Assembly (NCBI GenBank): GCA_017547395.1
Contig: JAFYPS010000072.1
Span: forward strand, 1 to 10,864
Direction of reading: 5' to 3'
Origin: Clostridia bacterium
Lineage (GTDB): Bacteria > Bacillota_A > Clostridia > Oscillospirales > CAG-272
Length of the DNA: 10,864 nucleotides
A program made the position numbers and the translations under genes. Below the pieces are notes generated by a model. It saw nothing but the letters and a program-made list of their open reading frames with translations, made no database searches and was not told where the DNA came from. Within the stretch, counting starts at the first letter, position 1. Each line of letters starts with the position of its first letter. Shown one piece after another: positions 6,299 to 10,864 of the stretch.

Positions 6299-7717
6299 TT
6301 ATTTTGCACCTGTAAAGGTGGTTCTTTCCATCAGGAAATTAATTATCTTTTCGAAAACGAGCGAGAATTTGACAGTCTTTTCAAAATACTCTTCGCTTAC
6401 GCCCGCCTGAGAGCAGAAGTCTTCAACAGTTTCAGCCTCGTACTGATCGAGGAAGGTCTGTCTTGCCTGTTCAAGCTCGGCGTCGGTTTCCTTAAAGCCC
6501 TCCGCCTCGTAAAGTGCGAATACGGTCATCTCCTGCTTAACTGCAGCCTCGGAGCTTTCTCTTACGCGTGCCTCGTATTCATACGCGGAGATTCCGAGTG
6601 CCGCGGGAATGAACTCGCTGTATTCCATACCGTAATACATTGCACCGTAGAATCTTGCGGAGTCTATCTGCTGGAACATATAGTCCTCAACAACGTGCTC
6701 GGGATACTTGATAACGCTTGCACCGTCAACAAGCTGAGTGAGAACGCCCGCCTGCTTTTCGCCGAGAATCGTTGCCGCGCGCTCCTCGCCAAGCTCTGCG
6801 CGAACTTGCGCTTCATACTCTTCAAGAGTGTCAACACCGAAGTTTGCTTTTACAAACTCAACGTTGTATTCGGGAATCACGGTTTCCTTAACGGAATTAA
6901 CGGTGATCTCAAACTTCGCATCCTTGCCCGCAAGCTCCGCATTTCCGTAGTTTTCGGGGAAGGTCACGTCGATAACCCTGGTTTCGCCGGCGTTCATTCC
7001 GACAATTCCCTCTTCAAAGCCGGGGATAAATCCGCCGCTTCCGAGAACCGCATCAACGCCTTCTGCCGTGCCGCCGTTAAATGCAACACCGTCAAGGGTA
7101 CCCATATAGTTGATGTTTACCGTGTCGCCGTTCTGTGCCGCGCGGCCTGTAACGTCGGCAAGATAAGAATGTGCATTAACCGTTTCTTCGATTCGTGCCG
7201 CCACGTCTTCATCGGTAATCTCGCCCCCCGTTGTGACGGTTACGGTGAACTTTGAGTAGTCACCGAGAGTCACGTACTCGGAGAGATTTAAAGTGGTGTA
7301 GTCAAATCCGTCGGGATATACGGGCTGATACTGCATGGGGAACAGCTCGCCGTCAGCTTCATCGGGGGCATTGGTGGTAACTGCCGCATCGTCACCCGTA
7401 GTAACAACGGGAGTTCCTTCGCCGCCGAAAAGTTTTACCGCAAGCATCGCTACCGAAACGGCAAGAAGCGCGATAATAACTACAAGCAGACCGATAACAA
7501 CGCCTTTTCCCTTCTTATCGGAATTGCTTTTTGCAACCGCGGGTTCTTCTGCTACCGCTGCAGCTTCTTCTGCAATTTCTTCGACCTTTTCTGCAGTTTC
7601 TGTCTCTTCTACGGTTTCTTCTGCCACGGGAGTTTCCTCCTCGAGCTTTTCGTTACCGCAGTAAGGGCAAAAAGTGCTGTCTTCGGGCAAAGACTTTTCA
7701 CATTTTCTGCAATACAT
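6299..7717 (-). CDS. Zinc-ribbon, transmembrane, trigger-factor-like PPIase protein (472 aa)
   Basis: The ATG at 7717 has AGGAG 8 bases upstream. An in-frame ATG at 7753 would overlap the previous gene and lacks this support. Residues 3-20 are a zinc ribbon (Cys3, Cys6, Cys17, Cys20; CxxC-x10-CxxC). An acidic Glu/Ala-rich stretch (25-62), a Lys-rich patch (KSNSDKKGKG) and one membrane helix (about 73-97) follow. The basic patch before the helix predicts the zinc ribbon inside the cell and the rest outside. After a Thr/Asp-rich spacer come LSEYVTLGDYSKF (about 145-157), a trigger-factor-type FKBP domain (about 196-276; [27 protein letters not shown]) and a helical trigger-factor-like C-terminal region (about 285-472). 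The domain order is a joined cytoplasmic zinc-binding tip and external folding enzyme. The zinc ribbon might bind a partner or sense something, but that is a guess. It is the middle gene of the operon. Confidence 0.9.
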   Translation of the reverse strand: MYCRKCEKSLPEDSTFCPYCGNEKLEEETPVAEETVEETETAEKVEEIAEEAAAVAEEPAVAKSNSDKKGKGVVIGLLVVIIALLAVSVAMLAVKLFGGEGTPVVTTGDDAAVTTNAPDEADGELFPMQYQPVYPDGFDYTTLNLSEYVTLGDYSKFTVTVTTGGEITDEDVAARIEETVNAHSYLADVTGRAAQNGDTVNINYMGTLDGVAFNGGTAEGVDAVLGSGGFIPGFEEGIVGMNAGETRVIDVTFPENYGNAELAGKDAKFEITVNSVKETVIPEYNVEFVKANFGVDTLEEYEAQVRAELGEERAATILGEKQAGVLTQLVDGASVIKYPEHVVEDYMFQQIDSARFYGAMYYGMEYSEFIPAALGISAYEYEARVRESSEAAVKQEMTVFALYEAEGFKETDAELEQARQTFLDQYEAETVEDFCSQAGVSEEYFEKTVKFSLVFEKIINFLMERTTFTGAK

Positions 7718-7742
7718 TTGTTTTGCTCCTATATTTAATTTT

Positions 7743-9152
7743 TTAATTTTCAATGATTACGAAATTTGCGTTAGCCATAATTTCGGTGATTACCTGAGAA
7801 AAGATTTTTTCCTCCTTGACGCTCGCCTTGTCGCTGCCAATCTGCGCAAGAAGCTCGTCAACGCTTTCATAACCCATAATTGCCGCAGTTGCCGCAAGGT
7901 CCTCTTCAAAGCGTTCGTCGGAAACGTCAATTCCCATATCGCGGGCGATTGCATAAAGCAAAAGCTGCTGATTTACAATGTTTTTGGAGTTTTCAAGCAA
8001 AATCGCCTCTGCCTCTTCTACCTCAAGTCCGTAAACGGTAGAGAAAAACTCGCCGTACGCCATACCGTACATTGCCGCATACTCTTCATAAAGGGACTTG
8101 CTGTCTGCAAAAACGGTATCAAGAAGCTTTTCGGGGTATGCAACGACAAGCGAATTTGCCATTGCCTTGGTCCATGCCGCCTCTTCTTTGGAAGCTTCAA
8201 ACTCCCTAAGGTAAGCAGCGTTGATCTGCGCCGCTATACTGTCGCGGTAAGCCTGAACGCTCTCGGCACCGAGTGCCTCGTATGCGGTTTCAAGCGTGGG
8301 ATATATAAAGTTTACGGTGATGTCAAAGGTTGCGGGAAGTCCTGCAAACTCTGCGTGGTAGTTTTCGGGGAAGGTCACGTCAATAACCTTGGTTTCGCCT
8401 ACGGTCATACCGACAATTCCCTCTTCAAAGCCGTCAATCATCATTCCGCTTCCGACGGTAAGCGCGTATTTCTCGGCACTGCCGCCTTCAAACACCTCGC
8501 CGTTCATCTTTCCGACAAAATTGATGTTGACTCTGTCGCCCTCGGCAACAGTTCCCTCTTTTATCATAGCGTCTTCGGGGAGGGCTTCAATCTCCGCCGC
8601 AACTATCTCGTCGATTTCATTCTCGCTTGCAACCCTTGACGCGGGAACGTGTACCTCTATGCCGCGGTACTTGCCAAGCACAATGTACTCTGAAAGGTCA
8701 CTCTTTGCAATATCAAACTCCTCGGGTGAGGTGGTTTCTGCAGGTGCTGCGGTCTCAGCGGGAACGGTTGTTTCCGCAGGAGCGGTGGTTACAGCGGGGA
8801 CAGTAGTTTCTATTGGTGCTGTGGTCTCTGCAGGTACTGTAGTTTCTACGGGTATCGCAGTATAGTCAATAGAATCCTCGGTGGTTTCGGGTGTCGGTGT
8901 AATTACGGGCAGCTCGTCAACGTCGGGAAGTTCCGTTGCCTTCGGAGCCTCTGTAGTCTCGGGCGCAGCCGTAGTTTCGGGTGCAACCGTTGTTTCAGGC
9001 GCAACCGTAGTTTCGGGAACTACCGTTGTTTCGGGCGCATCCGTTGTAATCTCTGTATTTTCGGTAGAAACAACAGGCGGCTCCTCGGGCTTGCACGCGG
9101 AAAGTCCCATTGCAAGTGCAAGTGCGGTTATAAGTGCTATTCTTTTTTTCAT
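7743..9152 (-). CDS. Stalked extracytoplasmic trigger-factor-like PPIase lipoprotein (469 aa)
   Basis: The ATG at 9152 is preferred: GGAGGG lies 8 bases upstream, whereas the ATG at 9158 and GTG at 9161 are too close to it. The N-terminus is a lipoprotein signal ([20 protein letters not shown], lipobox LSAC, Cys20). Residues about 24-145 form a low-complexity Thr/Pro/Glu stalk with two blocks of hexapeptide repeats (39-74 and 102-143). Then come [15 protein letters not shown] (about 153-167), a trigger-factor-type FKBP domain (about 205-283; [41 protein letters not shown]) and a helical C-terminal region. The residue string ENYHAE is very close to that of cytoplasmic trigger factor. The stalk probably lifts the folding domain through the cell wall and may be glycosylated on Thr. 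It is the first gene of the operon, behind a strong promoter. Confidence 0.91.
   Translation of the reverse strand: MKKRIALITALALAMGLSACKPEEPPVVSTENTEITTDAPETTVVPETTVAPETTVAPETTAAPETTEAPKATELPDVDELPVITPTPETTEDSIDYTAIPVETTVPAETTAPIETTVPAVTTAPAETTVPAETAAPAETTSPEEFDIAKSDLSEYIVLGKYRGIEVHVPASRVASENEIDEIVAAEIEALPEDAMIKEGTVAEGDRVNINFVGKMNGEVFEGGSAEKYALTVGSGMMIDGFEEGIVGMTVGETKVIDVTFPENYHAEFAGLPATFDITVNFIYPTLETAYEALGAESVQAYRDSIAAQINAAYLREFEASKEEAAWTKAMANSLVVAYPEKLLDTVFADSKSLYEEYAAMYGMAYGEFFSTVYGLEVEEAEAILLENSKNIVNQQLLLYAIARDMGIDVSDERFEEDLAATAAIMGYESVDELLAQIGSDKASVKEEKIFSQVITEIMANANFVIIEN
8724..8849 (-). repeat. Coding hexapeptide repeats, block 2 (seven units of xETTxP)
   Basis: Residues 102-143 of the stalked PPIase are seven consecutive 18-base units encoding variants of AETTVP, such as [18 protein letters not shown] and AETTSP. 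Codons vary between units, so the array is not freshly duplicated. It forms the membrane-distal part of the stalk. Confidence 0.8.
8931..9038 (-). repeat. Coding hexapeptide repeats, block 1 (six units of APETTV)
   Basis: Residues 39-74 of the stalked PPIase are six 18-base units encoding APETTV and variants, the last one decayed (APKATE). A spacer with no repeats, about 27 residues long and containing [12 protein letters not shown], separates it from block 2. At DNA level the central units are nearly identical, so length variation between strains is likely here. Confidence 0.8.
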
Positions 9153-9184
9153 AAACATCACCCTCCGTTTCTACTAACTTTTCT

Positions 9185-9213
9185 ATTATACAATAGATGT
9201 TCGCAAAAGTAAA
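9185..9213 (-). promoter_or_regulatory. Sigma-A promoter of the three-gene PPIase operon
   Basis: On the minus strand, TTTACT (9208-9213, four of six) is followed after 17 bases by a perfect TATAAT (9185-9190). Transcription would start near 9178, about 26 bases before the ATG at 9152, with the GGAGGG ribosome site in between. It sits in the 78-base gap after hslO. No hairpin terminator is seen in that gap, so some read-through from hslO is possible. Confidence 0.75.
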
Positions 9214-9230
9214 TGAATTTTTTGTGAATT

Positions 9231-10121
9231 TTATAATCCGAGATCTTTTTTGCCGAACTTGTACGCCTTGTTACAGAAGCGGCAGGAAATTTCAAGTTCC
9301 TCGGGCTTGCCCTCGGCAACCTGCTCCTCAAACATCTCGCAAAGATCCTTTTTGCCTACCGAAATGAGCGCGCGGTGCATACGCTCCTTCGAGCAATCGC
9401 ACTTATACTCGACGTCGAGAACGTCGAAAATATCATATTCTATGCCCGAAAGCGCGATATCTGCGATTTCTTCAAGCGTTTTGCCATCGTCAAAGAGTCT
9501 TGACACGTTCGAAAGTGCCGTCGCATTTTCCTCAAGCTTTGAAATCACCGCTTCGTCTGCAAAAGGAAGAAGCTGAACAAGCACTCCGCCCGCCGCGCGA
9601 ACGGTTGCATCCTTATCAACAAGAACGCCGAGCGCAAGAAGCGTGGGAATCTGCTCGCTTTCCGCGTAGTATGCCGCAATGTCCTCGGCAATCTCGCCCG
9701 TGCGAAGCTCAACCATTCCGATATGCGGCTCCGCCTGTCCGCATTCGCGCACAACGGTCATTCTGCCGTATCCGACGGCTCCGCCAACGTCAAGATGTCC
9801 GTTTGCCTTGATAGGCAGATGAGTTTCGGGATTTTCAACGTAGGCTTTTACGTTGCCGTAGTAGTCACCGACGGCAATAAGCTTGCCGAGAGGGCCGTCA
9901 CCCGTAACCGTAACGCTTACGGTATCCTGCTTTTCGCCGCCGAGCGAGCCCATTACCGAAACCGCGCTGAGAAGTCTGCCGCCCGCCGCGGTTGCGGTGG
10001 GTGCGGTACTATGCAGACGGCGGAATTCCTCTACCATAGCGGTAGAGTTTATTACGTGTATTCTCGCGCTTCCGTCACGGGTCATTGCGCGGAGTATCTG
10101 TGATTTAGTCGTGTTGTTCAT
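9231..10121 (-). CDS. hslO: Hsp33, redox-regulated molecular chaperone (296 aa)
   Basis: The ATG at 10121 has AGAGGA 6 bases upstream. A longer in-frame start at 10169 would lie inside repeat C and is rejected. Hsp33 is a cytoplasmic holdase that is off while zinc-bound and reduced. Oxidation of its cysteines together with unfolding turns it on. The N-terminal substrate-binding fold shows typical Hsp33 strings such as GPLGKLIAVGDYYGNVKAYV, VGGAVGYGRMTVVRE and ADIAAYYAESEQIPT-like EDIAAYYAESEQIP. The C-terminal redox switch has Cys241-x-Cys243 and Cys280-x-x-Cys283. The gap between the two pairs is 36 residues, a little longer than the usual 27-32, and an extra Cys261 lies inside it. It lies 3' of a methyltransferase gene in the same direction, with repeat C filling the gap. 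The stress-chaperone role fits the neighbouring folding genes, though those act outside the membrane. Confidence 0.95.
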   Translation of the reverse strand: MNNTTKSQILRAMTRDGSARIHVINSTAMVEEFRRLHSTAPTATAAGGRLLSAVSVMGSLGGEKQDTVSVTVTGDGPLGKLIAVGDYYGNVKAYVENPETHLPIKANGHLDVGGAVGYGRMTVVRECGQAEPHIGMVELRTGEIAEDIAAYYAESEQIPTLLALGVLVDKDATVRAAGGVLVQLLPFADEAVISKLEENATALSNVSRLFDDGKTLEEIADIALSGIEYDIFDVLDVEYKCDCSKERMHRALISVGKKDLCEMFEEQVAEGKPEELEISCRFCNKAYKFGKKDLGL

Positions 10122-10133
10122 AAAAATTCCTCT

Positions 10134-10285
10134 GTAAATTAAAATTTGTGAGAACACAAAACCCAACAAATGCGGTAGGGGACGGCGCCCTCGACGTCCC
10201 GTTTTTGCAAGGGTTCGCGGGCTGTCGAAGGCGCCAGCCCCTACCTTGTCATTGACATAGATGCTCCCATAAACAATAATTTATC
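10134..10285 (-). repeat. MITE-like palindromic element, copy C (complete, inverted relative to B)
   Basis: This 152-bp copy runs from GTAAATT (10134) to AATAATTTATC (10285). Positions 10152-10264 are the reverse complement of 5111-5223 in copy B with one mismatch. The 70-bp imperfect palindrome is at 10175-10244. The element exactly fills the gap: it ends one base before the methyltransferase stop codon (10286-10288) and begins directly beside the hslO ribosome site (10128-10133). Any transcript from the methyltransferase gene into hslO would carry the long hairpin in its leader. Confidence 0.82.
10252..10280 (+). promoter_or_regulatory. Outward-facing promoter in repeat C, antisense to the methyltransferase gene
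   Basis: On the plus strand a perfect TTGACA (10252-10257) is followed after 17 bases by AATAAT (10275-10280), five of six to the -10 consensus. Transcription would start near 10287 and run antisense into the methyltransferase gene. The -35 box and most of the spacer are shared with copy B. No plus-strand gene is visible for it to serve. Confidence 0.5.
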
Positions 10286-10864
10286 TTATTTCTTTCTGAC
10301 CGTGTAATACAGTCTTTCGCTTTTTTCGGTTACGGGTGCGCCAAAGACGTCGCTTTCAACGGAAATTATCTCAAAACCCTTCTTTTCAAGAAGCTTTTCC
10401 ACACATTCCCGTGTAAAACAGTATTCGCGCTCAAAATCGTCGTACCGTTCGTAACTTCCGTCCTCGTTTTCGGTAAAAACACTTGTGTAAAACTCGCAGA
10501 TGCGGCTCTCTCGGTCATACGCGTTCTGCCAGCCGCAGTAAATTCCTTCGTCTTCAAGCACGTACGCGTTATCCGAGTAGATATTTTCAAATTTGTACTC
10601 GGAATTCATATCAAAACAGAAAATTCCGCCGCTTTCAAGGTAGTTGTTCACAAGCGCAAACACCTTGTCAAGGTCGCCCTCTCCGTCAAGGTGATTCAGC
10701 GAGTCAAGGCAGCTCACCACCGCCTGAACCGTGCCGTAAAGCTCAAACTCACACATATCCTGACATAAAAAAAGGATGTTTTCCGCGCGCCCCGCCTTTG
10801 CCGCCTTTTCTCTTGCCGCGTCAAGCATCTCGGGCGAAAGGTCAATAGCCGTCATATCGTAGCC
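10286..10864 (-). CDS. Class I SAM-dependent methyltransferase, YqeM-like, C-terminal 192 residues
   Basis: The frame is open from the right window edge (GYDMTAIDLSPEMLDAAREK) to TAA at 10286-10288, so the start and glycine-rich motif I are outside. GYD-TAIDLSPEML is the motif II region whose acidic residue binds the ribose of S-adenosylmethionine. CQDMCEFEL is the adenine-contact loop, VSCLDSLNHL is motif IV, and SGGIFCFDMNSEYKF is the post-motif strand. The DSLNHL string and the following FTENEDGSYERYDDF...REYCF layout resemble Bacillus YqeM and its relatives, whose substrate is, to my knowledge, not settled. About 50-60 N-terminal residues should be missing. It is co-directional with hslO and may share a transcript with it across repeat C. 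I give no gene symbol because only the family level is supported. Confidence 0.88.
   Translation of the reverse strand, partial: GYDMTAIDLSPEMLDAAREKAAKAGRAENILFLCQDMCEFELYGTVQAVVSCLDSLNHLDGEGDLDKVFALVNNYLESGGIFCFDMNSEYKFENIYSDNAYVLEDEGIYCGWQNAYDRESRICEFYTSVFTENEDGSYERYDDFEREYCFTRECVEKLLEKKGFEIISVESDVFGAPVTEKSERLYYTVRKK

Noticed and set aside
6271..6309. Longer start at 6309 for the short PPIase lipoprotein
   Set aside because: It would add 13 residues before the lipoprotein signal and overlap the previous gene. The ATG at 6270 has AAGGAG at the correct distance.
5380..8639. Several long plus-strand frames (5380-6315, 6275-7255, 7674-8639)
   Set aside because: They mirror the three PPIase genes, so the same Cys/Val-rich pattern recurs in each. 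This is a sign of shared antisense codon bias, not of real genes.
8389..9177. Plus-strand frames with Val/Ser/Gly-rich repeats, looking like a repeat protein
   Set aside because: They are the antisense reading of the Thr/Pro hexapeptide stalk. They have no start signal, and the sense frame is clearly a lipoprotein.
10138..10163. Possible hslO promoter at the other end of repeat C (TTGGGT, 17 bases, TTTAAT on the minus strand)
   Set aside because: The -35 match is poor, and transcription would start at or within the ribosome site of hslO.
10122..10169. N-terminal extension of Hsp33 beginning at 10169
   Set aside because: The extra 16 residues are encoded by repeat C and are not typical of Hsp33. 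AGAGGA is correctly placed for the ATG at 10121.

Overview
The window looks like chromosomal DNA of a moderate-GC member of the Clostridia (Bacillota), probably an uncultivated, Oscillospirales-like anaerobe. This rests on strong AGGAG-type ribosome sites, lipoproteins with Thr/Pro 'ETT' stalks, S-layer-homology (SLH) proteins, simple hairpin terminators and palindromic intergenic repeats of a kind common in such genomes. The taxonomic call is inference. All seven supported genes are on the minus strand, so the reading order runs from the right edge to the left.

Right part (10864 to 9231): a class I SAM-dependent methyltransferase of the YqeM-like type, cut by the window edge, is followed by hslO (Hsp33, the redox-regulated cytoplasmic holdase). 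The whole gap between the methyltransferase stop codon and the hslO ribosome site is one copy (C) of a 151-152 bp palindromic repeat.

Middle (9152 to 5293): three consecutive paralogues each carry a trigger-factor-type FKBP peptidyl-prolyl isomerase domain and a trigger-factor-like helical C-terminal region, but each has a different N-terminal anchor. They are a lipoprotein with a long hexapeptide-repeat stalk, a zinc-ribbon plus transmembrane-helix protein, and a short lipoprotein. The gaps between them are 25 and 28 bp, a near-consensus sigma-A promoter precedes the first, and an intrinsic terminator follows the last. This is a clear operon for extracytoplasmic protein folding.

Left part (5241 to 1): two secreted proteins with related N-terminal SLH-like modules. 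One is a complete 1232-residue protein with a large unrecognised extracellular region. The other is cut by the left edge after 223 residues. Repeat copy B lies between the PPIase terminator and the large SLH gene. A truncated copy A sits in a cluster of three repeat families between the two SLH genes.

The most unusual feature is the repeat. Copies B and C are 112/113 identical over their core, have TIR-like ends (GTAAATTAATGTTTA type) and contain a 70-bp imperfect palindrome. At one end each carries an outward-facing TTGACA-N17-(A/T)-rich promoter. In copy B this promoter faces the large SLH gene. In copy C it faces the 3' end of the methyltransferase gene in antisense. B and C are inverted relative to each other and bracket hslO plus the PPIase operon. 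A working picture, which is inference, is a cell-envelope/proteostasis region: exported chaperones that may help fold abundant secreted SLH proteins, with a MITE-like element inserted at its transcription-unit boundaries.
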